Source: Picocystis sp. L7 (lineage: Eukaryota > Chlorophyta > Picocystophyceae > Picocystales > Picocystaceae). From it: a stretch of 64,000 nucleotides of DNA. Position 1 is the first letter of the stretch. Each line of letters begins with the position of its first letter. Location: positions 744,001 through 808,000 of the forward strand of contig QXJR01000006.1 in the NCBI GenBank assembly GCA_020975725.1, read 5' to 3'. Positions 49,946 to 61,713 of this stretch are shown in pieces. Below the pieces are notes generated by a model that ran no database searches, was not told the origin of the DNA, and saw only the letters and a list, made by a program, of their open reading frames with translations. The translations under genes and the position numbers were made by a program.

Positions 49946-52900
49946 GAGAGTTGTAGCCTCAAAATGAATTAATGTTCATTTCAACACAATGTGTGCACTT
50001 CATAGTTTAGTAGTCCTCATGTCGCATTGAGACGACAAGCCTACTCTTGACGATGGTGGACTATTGTATTTTTTTGCCCTTATCACGACTCTTATGGAAA
50101 TAGCTATAGATAGATCTCTCCGAGTTCTAGCAAGTCAAATCTTTGCTAACTTGACCAAGTACACATGTTAAGTATCGAGATGGCGTTCATGTGTAAATTC
50201 CCGGCTCATTGTCCTATACAGAGGACAACCGGGGACAATGATGTTTGCCACCCTTTTGCAACCATGACCATAGACAACTTTTTTGCGCCTTTCAAGACAT
50301 GCAGCAAACTCTGTCAAGGTCCTAAGTCCAAGCGCATGTATGGAGAGACGCCCTCTTCCGTCATCTAGCGCCCCGTATGTCCGGCCCTTTGTCAACTCAT
50401 ACGGCAATAGCGCCCGACTTCCCGTGGGCCGTGTACATGCATCGCGAAATCACACGTCATTTCGCACGGTATATTTGAAAAATTTAGAAGTGAATGTTTC
50501 AATCTATCACTCTATGGAGCCGCGCCTCCGAGGTTGCATCAGACGGGCCGGTGGAGGTGTGTGCACGTCCCCCCGTTGCCACCTCCATCGTCGCTTCGAG
50601 GGCACCCGTGTTAGGTGCTGTGCGGCGCAATCACTGTCCTTGCAGAGTGCACAAAGATAGGCAACGATGCCGTCCCATGGCTCGTGGCATGCTTGGCATG
50701 GTGCCAATTATTTCTTGACACACATACCGTGGTGCCATTGCGTCACATTTCTCACCTTGATGTCTTTGCCATTCGTCCTTTTCACTTTCTCAAGTGCCAC
50801 CGAACGGTTTGCACTCCCTCCACCCAAAGCACCCATCACAACAATCAATGGACGCAGACGGAGAGCTTCTCGCCTCTCCGTCTCTAACTCTGCCATTATC
50901 CATGGATTCTCTAGCAAATCCTTTGCAAGGAGCGACCTGCAATGCTTCTGTCGCACTTGCCCTATTCCATTTGCACGCATGAGCAGGAAGGTGTTCACTT
51001 CCGCCAACCCCATGAGCTCGTTAAACTCACGAATTTGAAAGCGGTGCGTTTTCCAAAGGTCGTGCATTGCAATGCTGCCTCTTTACAACCAGTCCTACAA
51101 GGCGACAATGTTGTACTTCGACTTGTAGATTTGCGTAGTTCCATCTAATGGAAATTCGTTTGCCAGTAGATGAGTAGTATCCGTGGGATGCTTCATCGTG
51201 TATTCCATAGTGCTTGCTCGGTGCGTGCTAAAGAAGGAAGACACCAAGCACATTGGTACGCCTGCATGTCCACGATCGGCAGTTGCCTCGATCCTAGTCC
51301 CTGTCTTGCGCATACGGGCTTCACTTGGAATACAAACAGCCAATCTAGGTGGGTCGGGCTCACTGGCAAGTAAATGCTGAAGTAGAGCTTTTGGGGTACA
51401 CTAACTATGTTGATTTCACATTCAACACAAAGTACAAACAGTGCTCCAGCAGTGTACAACACGTTTGCACTAATCCAAACCGTTTGTCATCGAGGCATGC
51501 ACGCCCACTACTATTGCAACAGCGTCCGTGAGTGTAAAACGCTCACACACGTGCCTTGGAGGAAAGCGTGTTAACGGAAAAGGGGGCGGTCCACCGGTCT
51601 CGGATGAGGGTCTTCTCATTTTCGGATGAGGTCCTCCTTTTGCCGACTCGACGCTTGTTGCCTAGCGAGGTCGGTCTCCTTGTGGTTGGGCAAGCGCGTG
51701 GGCCTCCACAAGTCGTGGAGAGGGCGGAGCGAGGCACGCTTGTGGTAGGCAAAGTCAAGAAGTCTATCACAAAACAAAGAGGGACGATAAGTCTACCCCT
51801 CTCACCGCCTCTTACTGGCGGTTGGAATTGGAGCAAAAAGGGTGTCTTAGCCGCCTTTGTCCTCCTCTAATTCACACCTAACCGTCCATTTCGCTCGCCC
51901 CGGGGCGACTATGTGGTGTCACTTGTTCGACACCGTGCAGCCCCTCTGGCCCAACCCTCACGGTTGTGGATTGTGACGGGGTCGGCTGGCCCCCTTCGGT
52001 CTGTCTCGACCAAAGTCCCCGGTTCTCTATGCAAGAAGTCCGTTTTGATTGGGGTGACCGTGCTTCCATACGACTCCGGGGAAACTGATTGTGATCCCGG
52101 AATGATGTGATCGATGTATTTCGAAGGGTTATCATATCCCTTACTTGGTGGGTAGCCCAGTGGTTCTGACCCGTAAATATGGTCCCATGCGGAGCTTTGC
52201 GGGCCTTGTTCATAGGAGGAGGCCACTGCTTTATGTAGCCCTACCTAAGAAAGGCTTCATGAGCCTGAGGATGGTTACCGTGGTTGTTCCACATTCTATG
52301 TAAATTTCCTTCCCTTTCATCAATGCTGTATTCCCCAAATGTTCCATGCGGAAACACACACCAGTTAGCCAATCTCGTGCGGTTTTGTACTTGCATCGTA
52401 GGGGATTTGGCTTGCTACGCATGAACACTTGGGAGGGCAAATACCTGCCTATCCATTTCAACGTGGACTCATCAACGATCAGGAGCCAACTCAGAGTACA
52501 ATGCTTGGATGCATGTGCATTCCATGCATCCTAGTACCTGCATACTTTCGATATGAGGATCACCTTGTAGTGTATGCATCGTGCCTCTAGGTTCCTTCCA
52601 ATCACCACCTTTCTAGCGCCCGTCCTCTCTCGTTTGTCAAACCGCCATGTACACTGGGACACCGTCAACCAAGAATTTAAAGATGCGGTGAAAGTCCTTC
52701 CCGCGGAGGTACTTCCTCAAGCTAAAGTGCACGGTCAATGGATCTTTGTCCACGTCAATGACCTACTAAAAGGATTTGCAGTGTGCTGAGAGTGCGATGA
52801 CATGTAGATGAAGCCAAACACCCTCAACAACATACCTAGTGCACAATCTCTGTCATAAGACAAGAAGGTGTTACCCGGCCTATTATAATTGCTTCGGCCA

Positions 52901-52992
52901 CGCTTGGTGATCTCAGCACTTCAATCAGGCAACAATTTGTACGGGAAGGCTTGTAACAAGTACTACAACGCCTCCGTCTCACAGAACAATTC
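49946..52992. other. Old unassigned sequence, possible diverged LTR at 51640-52100
   Basis: Minus-strand frames at 51067-50708 and 51343-51095 look like fragments of one decayed protein (LLANEFPLDGTTQIYKSKYN), perhaps a transposase, but no catalytic motif is visible. At about 51640-52100 the order of blocks (GGCGGTTG, AACCGTCC, GACACCGTGCAGCC, CCAACCCTCACGG) parallels the Gypsy-B LTR (GGCGGTTG, GACCGTCC, GACACCGTCCAGCC), suggesting an old solo LTR of a related family. The rest is unassigned. Confidence 0.35.
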
Positions 52993-53207
52993 TGTTAGGA
53001 ACCTGGGCATCCCCACTTGATTCCTCAGCCATTGAACCCCTTCAATGGATAGTTACTCCTCTATGGAGAGGAGTACTTAACCTCTCTCACACACACTTTG
53101 TAATTAAGTTGATCTTGACCCCGAAGGTAGAGTCGCCTCCCAATCCCCTCCGAGGCAACTTCCTCCGCACCGATGGAGTTCAAGAGCAAGGAGCTTCGCT
53201 CTTAACA
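52993..53207 (+). repeat. Gypsy-D 5' LTR
   Basis: 215 bp, the partner of 60134-60357, with an AATTC duplication outside. Confidence 0.9.
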
Positions 53208-53473
53208 GTAAAAAGGACTACCACGCACGGAGAGAGAACGTACGCGTGCGTTTTAAGCTTTGCGGACGCGTCCGTGGTTGTTGTGTCACGTCCGGTCACC
53301 TAGGTTTTCGTGGAAATTTCATTGGGGCATAACTTTGCCGTTACTGGCTCAAATTGAACGTTTGACGTGTCGTTGGAAAGTGCGTCAAAAGACGCATCGA
53401 AAGACATAAGGAACGTGTTCTGGAATGGTCTGTGTCAAAAGATAGAATTTGAGTGGTAGAAAAAAAAAAGAGA

Positions 53474-54562
53474 ATGAGAAGGATGGAAGAATTGAAAGAA
53501 GAGTTGGAGGCATTGAAAGTGCAACTCATCCAACAAGGTGAAGAGTTGGAGAAGTTAAGAAGTAATCCATCTTCTTCCGTTCAAGATGGAACTTCCACTC
53601 AAGCCATTACGATGCCGTCCATCCCTCGTGGACCCATGGAGACGATCGTGCGGCCCAAGGGCTTTTCCTTCCATAACATGGGGGAAGACGCGTTGTCCGA
53701 GGCTTTTGAGGCTTGGTGGGGTAGTGTTACAAGGTGGTTTGGAAGGCGCAAGGCCCGCCAACCGGATTTGGAGGAATCGGAGTGCGTGGTGGACCTCCTT
53801 GACATGATCCAAGGACCCAAGTGCGCCGTCCTCGATTCTCTTTACGAGAAGGGGACACTTCCCCTAGATTTGGGAGCATTCAAAACATTATTGGTTCAGC
53901 TTCACCGTATCCGTCCTTCATCCGAGGCCGCATACAAAGAATTCGAGAGGGCTTACCAAAAGAGGGACATGACGGTCCGCCACTTCCTACTCCACCTTGA
54001 GGAGTTACAAAGGAAGGTGAATTTGGGAGATGGTAAACTCATTCCCCATGTGAGTGAGGAGATGGTGTTATTGAAGTTGCGCAGTAGCGTATGGATTGGA
54101 ATCCGTGACCAACTTCGTGCGAAGTTGGAGGTGGACAAGCTCGATGGAAATGAGCGGCCGTTGGAAACTACGGAGGAGTGGTTGGAGCTTTTGGAGTATT
54201 GTGAGGAGCGTTACGCGCGCGAAAAGGAAGCGCGGGAACGCGACGATCAGCGTCAACTGCGTAAAGCGAAGGCCGTCCCCCAGAAAATGGAGCGACCGTC
54301 GATGGTAGCGGTTGTGCCGGCGTTGTCGCACCGTCTCACGGACGAACAAGAAAAGTTCCAGGCTGAATGGAAAGGAAAAAAACCAACGCCAAAGGCGATC
54401 GAGCGGTGTAAGCAGTTGGGATTGTGCCTTATCTTCCGTTGCTTAAGCCCCGATCATGTTGCGAACAACTGTCCCAACAAGGGAAAGAGTTGGGAAACGG
54501 GAAACGGCCAGGCCCCCGGCAACGGGATACCCCGGCGGGCACAGAAACAGATTCCCCTTTGA
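53474..54562 (+). CDS. Gypsy-D gag-like protein
   Basis: About 360 residues, fossil element part. It has an N-terminal coiled-coil (MRRMEELKEELEALKVQLIQ), a capsid-like centre (RAYQKRDMTVRHFLLHLEEL) and a C-terminal knuckle-like CPDHVANNC-type motif (RCLSPDHVANNCPNKG). The long A run just before the first ATG gave a spurious earlier start. Confidence 0.72.
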   Translation: MRRMEELKEELEALKVQLIQQGEELEKLRSNPSSSVQDGTSTQAITMPSIPRGPMETIVRPKGFSFHNMGEDALSEAFEAWWGSVTRWFGRRKARQPDLEESECVVDLLDMIQGPKCAVLDSLYEKGTLPLDLGAFKTLLVQLHRIRPSSEAAYKEFERAYQKRDMTVRHFLLHLEELQRKVNLGDGKLIPHVSEEMVLLKLRSSVWIGIRDQLRAKLEVDKLDGNERPLETTEEWLELLEYCEERYAREKEARERDDQRQLRKAKAVPQKMERPSMVAVVPALSHRLTDEQEKFQAEWKGKKPTPKAIERCKQLGLCLIFRCLSPDHVANNCPNKGKSWETGNGQAPGNGIPRRAQKQIPL

Positions 54563-54599
54563 GCAAGTGTGAGGGCGAGGATCCTGTTCCTGCCTCCAC

Positions 54600-57500
54600 C
54601 ATCCAGGTGAGTCCTGCTGGGTCTCACTTCTTTGAGGAAACTGGAAATTGGGCTGAAGATATACCCCTTAATGCAGCCGTGCATGGCGCACGTTCCGATG
54701 AAACAGTCTCAGATATGAGTAATTACCATGTGGACTATGCGAGGGAGCGGTCCGCGTTTGAGTTGAGTGATTTGACAATTGGGGCTGGGGAGAACCCCCC
54801 AACATCCTCCTATCCACGGATTGTGGTGAATTTGGCACAATTTGGAGGGTTGACCTTTATCAGGCCTTCCTATGTTGAAGGTACAGAGTTGAGAACATTG
54901 TGGGACACCGGTGCAGGGTGCTCCTATATTCACAGAGAATTCAGTGCTTTAGGTACCATTGCCAGCAAAGCGCACTTTGTGCGAAGCGTGTTCGCCAACG
55001 GCCAGGCGCACACGTCCAACGAACTTTTGCAGATTTCAGTTTCTCTTGGTCCGTTTGATCTGCCGTTGGAAAAACATATTCCGATAAATATAAAAGTAAT
55101 ACCTATGGATCTACCAAAGAACTTTGATATGATCCTGGCTTGTGATGTTATGAAACAACTTCAGGCTTCGCTGGACATCGAGCGAAACACCATTCAGTTG
55201 AGTCATCGCGGACGGATCGTAACCCTGGTCATGGACAAACACAAGAAAGTAGAGACGACCTCCGTCAACAGTCTGTCATCAGTAAGCGTAACGACTGCAG
55301 AGCTGACTGCTCAACACCCAACTTCTTTCAGCACTTTGGGCCATTCAGTAACACCTTGTTTGTCTCCGCAACAGCGGGGCTGGCAACCCTCAATTATGAG
55401 GAGCCTGTTGAGGCTTTGGAACAAAACTGGACAGAATTGCCTGGACCGATACTCTGCGTTCCGCCGTTAAGACTACCGCCCCAGGTTACGCAGAAATTAC
55501 GAGCTTCGACACCTATGGATCTGGTCCTGTTGACGCCGTATCTACCCCGGAGTCCATGGTTTAGGGAACTACAGCCCCTGGTGCAAAAGGGTAGGGTGGT
55601 TCCATCAGCAGACAGGGCTTGTATGCAACAGATAGAAACTTATGGACACAGTATCCGTGCCTGTGAAATGGTAGCTTTGCAGATCAATCGCAACAGCAGT
55701 GTAGAGGTAAGGACGCTAGGAACGATCCAAGTGAACCGTCCAACAGTCACTCGGGAGGCCGTCGAGGGACTTCAACTGCCCGAGTCGCTGGACGCAATAC
55801 AGCAACAGCAATCAAGACACCTGCTGCTCAAATATTTGCACCTCATGCAACCACCAGGTGACGATGAACCACCGCCGCCGCCATCGGAATTCGACCATCG
55901 TATCGTCCTCACGGAGGGAGGGTCACGGCGAGTACAAACCCGACCGATACGCTTGGCCGCTGACCAAATTATTGAGTTACAGAAGCGATTTGAACATCGA
56001 TGCAAGCGTGGGATTATGCAACGGGCGGCCAGCGACAGCGAGACCTGCAGATCTGCAGTTTTCATGGTGAAGCGTAAGGATGGACCTGATCGTGACGTCG
56101 TGGACTTTCGAGCGTTAAACGATGTTACAGTTAAGGATCATTTCCCTCTACCTCTCATTGAGGAACTACTGGATCGATTAAGTCTGGCTCGCTTCTTCAT
56201 AAGCCTAAACCTGAAAGAAGCCTATTACAACATACGCATGCATCCGGACAGTGTGAGGTACACTGGCACCATCACTCACTTTGGTCTATTTGAATGGTTG
56301 GTGTTGGTTATGGGCATGTGCAACGCCGTTGCTACATTCCAGCGTATGATGGATGCTAGATTTCATCACCTCATATATGACAAGCGCACAGTCGCTTGCT
56401 ACCTCGACGACCTGCTGATCTACGCGGATAGTTTCCAGGTCATCTTCGACACACTTGAGCAGGTGCTTCAGATTTGCGATCGGTACCGGTTCCGACTGAA
56501 TATGCAAAAAAACACCTGATTTCAGACTCAACTTACATACCTGGGGCATGTAATTGGGGAGGGACAGCTACGACCGGACCCCAGACTGATAGGGGCAGTG
56601 AGAGAATTTCCTCAACCCAAGACGCCAACGCAGTTGCGATCTTTCTTGGGGCTGGCAGGTTATTACAGAAAATTCATTTCTCGCTTCTAGGAAAAGGCGG
56701 CTCCGCTTTACGAACTAACTAGGCCGATAGAACCTTTGGCTGCTCGTTGGGATGAGCGAGCAGAATCGTTGTTTGTTGAGTTGAAGTTAGCGTTAACTTC
56801 AGAACCTGTTCTTAGGCTCCGGACTCCAGGGTACCCAATTGAGCTTCACACCGATGCGTCTAATGTTGGCCTGGGAGCTGTGTTGCTCCAACAACACAGC
56901 CGTGGTTGGCACCCCGTGGCTAATTGGAGTAAATCGCTTCAGGGTGCGCAGAAAAACTATACTACCACTGAACTGGAAATGCTAGCTATTGTCCTAGCAT
57001 TGCAGACATGGCGGCATTACTTGCTGGGAATCCCCTTCGTTGTTCGCACGGACCATCAGGCACTGGTGCATTATCTGAACAAGCAGCCAGCAAAGCTTCA
57101 GCAGCGCGAGTTATCGTGGTTACCCCGGCTCGCCGATTTCCAGCTCACCATAGTGTACAAGCCTGGAAAATTCAAGTTGCCGCCCGATGCGCTGAGCCGC
57201 GGACGTTCTGCGCTTCACCTCACTGTGCTCGATTTATGTGCAGGGACAGGAACAGTAATCCGCAGCCTGGTCCATGCAGTACCAAACCATGTTCGCATCA
57301 ATTATATTGCAGTTGAAAACAATGCAGATTGTCGCACTGTTATTCAGAGAATCTTCAGTTCAGTTCAGCGCGACCGTCCAGGTCTCTTTCTACGCAAGGA
57401 CATATTCCGCCTGGGTCATGATGTTAAGGACCTGGTAAACAAGAAACTGCCTGCAGTGGACCTCATCATAGGAGGGGTGGCATGCCAACCTTTCAGTAGA

Positions 57501-60032
57501 GCGAATCCTGCTCGCAAGGGATTGTAGGATGACCGCTCGGTATTTCAAGTTGTGCAGAAACTACTTATGCACAGCTGAGCTACCTTTTGTGCAGTTGACT
57601 GCACCCCGTTTGCCCAGCACTTGCGAAAAGATCTGGAAGTGGTGCAGCAATGGTTGGGGCAACCTATCCAGCATGACTTAAGTCAGTGGTCAGTAGAGCA
57701 GCGCACGAGGCTGCTTTGGAGTAATCTCGACACTGAAAATATGAAGCCGCTGTTGAAGGAAATTGTCTAGCCGCTTACTTGGCAGGCCTGTCTCCAATCA
57801 GGTTGGACAGCGCCGTCCGAAAAAGCCCCGACGCTGATGGCCAGCTGGGACAACACCCATAATGTCCGAAATGGTCAGTCTATGATTCAACAACAGGGTA
57901 CCACTATCACCAAGCAGATGGCTCCCGAAGAATGAGAATTATTCGTTGGGCTCCAGCCAGGAGACACACCAACACCAGGGTTGGATAAATCCACCAGGAA
58001 CCGTATGCTCGGCAACGCGTTCCCTGTCTCCTGGATAAACTCCATCATTCGTATCTGGATCAACACCGTCGACATCGATGATGTACAAGCAGCAGCATGC
58101 TATCCTCTTCCCTCACCCGGGGCACAGGATAGTCCTTTTTACCAAGCTGAGAATACTACTTTGCAACCTCTGCAATCAGTACTCACAGCAGTCGACATTG
58201 GTAAGATTAGCCGACTGGATGCGCTACTTGCGAAAGCGGCATCGATGGACGCAGACTATCAGAAACTTCAGGAGACAGATACCCTGCAGAAACAAGATGG
58301 AATGATGTATAAGGTCAGCAAGGGGCAGAAAAGGTTGTATGTTCCTAACAACCGCACAATTAAGAACCTCATCCTGATGACCACTCATGATTTGCCGTAC
58401 GCAGGCCACCCAGGAGTTCATAAAACCACTGAACTGCTAACGCGACGATATTACTGGCCTGGAATGCACGAGGACGTCAAATCCTACTGCAAACAATGTT
58501 ATGCTTGCCAACTGGGCAAAATCAGCCGGCAGCGCAGCAAGACCATTCTCCATCCTACAGACCATGGGTCGTACCCAAACCGCTGGGTAACACTGGACAT
58601 AGCGATGGGATTGCCGCCCAGTCACAGTTACAATGCAGTTCTGGTTGTCGTAGATCGGTTTACCAAATACACCGTCTACATTCCTATCACCACCAGCATC
58701 ACTGCGTCCGAATTAGCCTTTCAGTTTGAGCGTCACTGGGTTGCTAAACGCGGATGCCCCAGCAACTTGATCATGGACCGAGACACAAAATTCACCTGCG
58801 CGTACTGGCGCGATTTCATGGAGACCTTGGGTGTCACGGCCATGCTTACAACTGCTTACCATCAGCAGTCTGATGGTCAGACGGAACGTCAAATCGCAAC
58901 GCTAGCAGACCAACTGCGGGTCGCGCTTATAGATACTTTCAGTGCTGATGACGATTGGTATCGATGCCTGCACATCGCAGAATTTGCGACCAACAACACT
59001 GTGCGAGCAACAACAGGGGTCACCCCTTTTCAGGCAGAGTTGGGTCGCCATCCAACCATGCCCTTCTATTTGCTGCCCGGACCCAGCAACCTTACCATCG
59101 ACAAGCATGTAGCTGAATTGTGCAAATACAGCAGGACGATATATCGTCTTATGGCGATCAATCTCGCCAAGGCTGAGGAACGCATGCAGTATTTCAGTAA
59201 CCGTACGCGAACCAGTAAGACATTTGCAAAGGGAGAAATCGCTAAGCTGCAGGGAGGACGTGCGACACGCAGTGATCAGCATAAATTACAGCCACGCTTC
59301 CGGGTTACCGAAATTGTCCGCTCTCTGGGCAAAAATAATTATGAGATCCGCTTGCCGGAGGGCAGCAACATACACCCCGTCGTGCATGCTGACAAACTGG
59401 AAAAATTTTGGACAACAGACCCTACAAAGTTTCCGTTGGCTCAGCAACCTGGACCGGCAGTGCTACCGCCAGATACGTCACCGCAACCAACCGACCAAGC
59501 GCAGAAATACCCTGTCAGAAAATACCTCCTGCGCAACTGGAATTCAGTGCCACCCAGATACTATGTTCAATGGGATACCCCTGCCAAAGAATTGGGGTGG
59601 GCATATGAAGACGATGCGCTGATCAGCGACGTCGCTGTCTACGAAAAAGTGAATGGAATCCTGCCAGAAATTGGTATCACTGCTGCCAACAAGGCTGCAG
59701 TTCTCAAGCACAAACGCGTCAAACTTCAGCAAAAATCACCCATCGTTCAGAACACGTGGACTGGCAAAGCTCCATGGGCAGCAGCTATTGGACGTGCGTC
59801 CACCGTGAAACTTCCAGGTTTGCAAACATTGCCTGCAGCTAATCTGCACAGAATAGTGCAGAAACGCTTTGAGGAACAGGGACTTCTCATGTATTACGCT
59901 GGACAGGTCGTCGCCACCCCCAAAACTGGTACTGGACGATACACCATCCGTTACACCGACGGATACGAAGAAGCTGTCACACATCAAGAATTGGACAGGC
60001 TCCTTTATCGAGCCTCCGCTAGGATAGATTAA
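54600..60032 (+). CDS. Gypsy-D pol region: protease, RT, RNase H, methyltransferase, integrase, Tudor-like tail
   Basis: Fossil pol region, described by parts. Protease near 54.9 kb. RT about 55.9-56.5 kb (FPLPLIEELLDRLSLARFF). RNase H about 56.8-57.2 kb. The methyltransferase begins LTVLDLCAGTGTVIRSLVH, then NYIAVENNADC and VDLIIGGVACQPFSRANPAR, strongly recalling DNMT3 (IGGSPC, NPARKGL), and its last block RMLGNAFPVSW lies near 58.0 kb. Integrase has its zinc finger (CKQCYACQLGK) and core (MDRDTKFTCAYW; YHQQSDGQTERQ). The end has YYAGQVVATP and YTIRYTDGYEEA, the Tudor-like module. Confidence 0.85.
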
Positions 60033-60133
60033 ATTTTCAGAAGGAGTTTTTGACCTGACGGCAGGTTTTCTCCTACCACCTATTTGTTTAGTGTACAAGA
60101 ACCGTCGAGGACGCCGGTGTTGGGGCTGGGGAG

Positions 60134-60357
60134 TGTTAGGAACCTGGGCATCCCCCCTTGATTCCTCACCCATTGAATCCCTTCAATGGATAGTTACTCC
60201 TCTATGGAGAGGAGTACTTAACCTCTCTTTCTCACACCTTGTAATTAAGTTGATCTTGACCTCGAAGGTAGAGCCGCCTCCCAAGCGCCTTCTCAACCTC
60301 CGAGGCAACTTCCTCCGCACCGACGGAGTTCAAGAGCAAGGAGCTTCGCTCCTAACA
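60134..60357 (+). repeat. Gypsy-D 3' LTR
   Basis: 224 bp, the partner of 52993-53207, with AATTC outside. Confidence 0.9.
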
Positions 60358-60959
60358 AATTCGAGCAAGTACGAGCAAGGCGAGACATAGCCTTGTTGTA
60401 GGTCCATGATGACATTGCCAACACGTGAGTCGACCATCACGTGTGCCACTTCCTCCTCCCACATTGCTCAAAAGTCATCCCTGCCGCTTTCCTTGACGTC
60501 CACGCCGTGTTCAAGCCTTGCGCTCTCTTGGACGTTGAGGAAGGCCTCCTCCAATCGTACCTCTGTAGGTGGAAGTACCAAGTCGTCGTCCCCACCGGCA
60601 TCAATTGTAGTGGCTCTATCTCCCTCGGTGGCTCCGCACTACGCTTCTTCTTCCAATGGTTGCTCCACAACCCTTTGATGCTTCACCGTTCTGTCGGCGA
60701 CCAACCATTCCTCCGTCGACATGCGCGATGCGTGGCAACAAACGATGGCCTCCTGCTCTCCCGTACGTAAACGTACAAGGCGGAGCACCACGTCGTCATA
60801 ACACCTGACGCTCCACGCCTCCCCATGCGCTTCACGGGCCCAATCTTCGCCAAAATCGGCTGCTAGAATATCAACGTGCGTTCCGAGGAGAGGATCGAGC
60901 GGCCGTTGTAGGCGTTGCTTCCGCCCCTACGCCATGTGCGATCCCGTCTGAAAAGTCGT
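60358..60959. other. Spacer between Gypsy-D and Gypsy-C
   Basis: No gene supported. Overlapping frames around 60.4-60.77 kb show no motif. It may be remnants of the sequence into which Gypsy-D inserted. Confidence 0.4.
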
Positions 60960-61713
60960 TGTGGAGCATGGGCGCCCATCTCCTTCTCCCGTGACGAGCC
61001 GGCGGCGCTTGTAATGGCATTGGCGTGCCTTTGCGCTCGTTCGCTCGTGCATTCGTGTCGCCGCAGCGCTCGGGAACGTTGAGGAACGTTGTTGTTGTGT
61101 TCTCGTTCCCCTCCGCCGCAATTAATATTACATCTTAACTCCATTGGGGAATCCGCCCGTGGCTAAGCCACGTATTTATCCGGTTCATCGGCCACAGAGC
61201 CCTTATTAGAAAGGGGGACAAACCGGTCCCTATTCGGGTTAGTCCTGGCCCTGGATCCGCCTAGGGACATGGCTAAGGAGGACGTCCCAGTGAGGGGAAG
61301 GCAAGGGCCTTCCTTGGGCATCCGAGAATATTCCCTCATGCCTCCCTAGTACCTCCTAGTAGGTAGCGAGATGCTGCAAGCGAGGGAACCAAGGAGCCTT
61401 TGGCCAATGCGGAGTAATCATGGTCACAAGGGCTCTAGGTTCGGCCTCCAGCTTGCCTATCACGGAGTCAATGAGGCAACAGGGTGGGTGTGCCCATAGG
61501 TTGCCAAGACTAGCCCATTCTTGGGCGAGAGCATTGGTCTCCCGTGTAAAGAAGGCCGGACATTGGGCATTGTTTGGCGAGGCAAACAAGTCCCAAGTGA
61601 ATGGCCCGAATATAATTGAGAACCTCTCAAAAGCCTCACGATTGAGTGCTTATTCCTCATCGTCGAAGGACAACCTCGGCAAGACAGGTGTCTCGAGAGG
61701 GCTGGGCGCAACA
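60960..61713 (-). repeat. Gypsy-C 3' LTR
   Basis: 754 bp, inverted relative to 1391-2154. It contains the same conserved coding-like block (LFASPNNAQC-type, LWAHPPCCLID) on its coding strand. GTCGT lies just outside but the partner flank is out of the window. Confidence 0.87.

Larger units (their letters stand above)
52993..60357 (+). mobile_element. Gypsy-D LTR retrotransposon carrying a DNA methyltransferase domain (older)
   Basis: A 7365-bp Ty3/gypsy element on the plus strand, LTRs of 215 bp (52993-53207) and 224 bp (60134-60357), TGTTAGGAACC to CTTAACA/CCTAACA, flanked by AATTC on both sides (52988-52992, 60358-60362). Order: gag (about 53.46-54.5 kb), protease (WDTGAGCSY), RT (ACYLDDLLIYAD), RNase H (HTDASNVGLGAVL), methyltransferase (about 57.2-58.05 kb), integrase, and a C-terminal Tudor-like module. 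A purine-rich GGGGCTGGGGAG precedes the 3' LTR. LTR divergence is about 5% plus an indel of about 9 bp, so it is the oldest of the three complete elements. Broken in roughly four or five places. Confidence 0.93.

Noticed and set aside
50168-51462. A transposase gene
   Set aside because: Some minus-strand fragments look protein-like, but no catalytic motif, terminal repeats or continuous frame support a named family.
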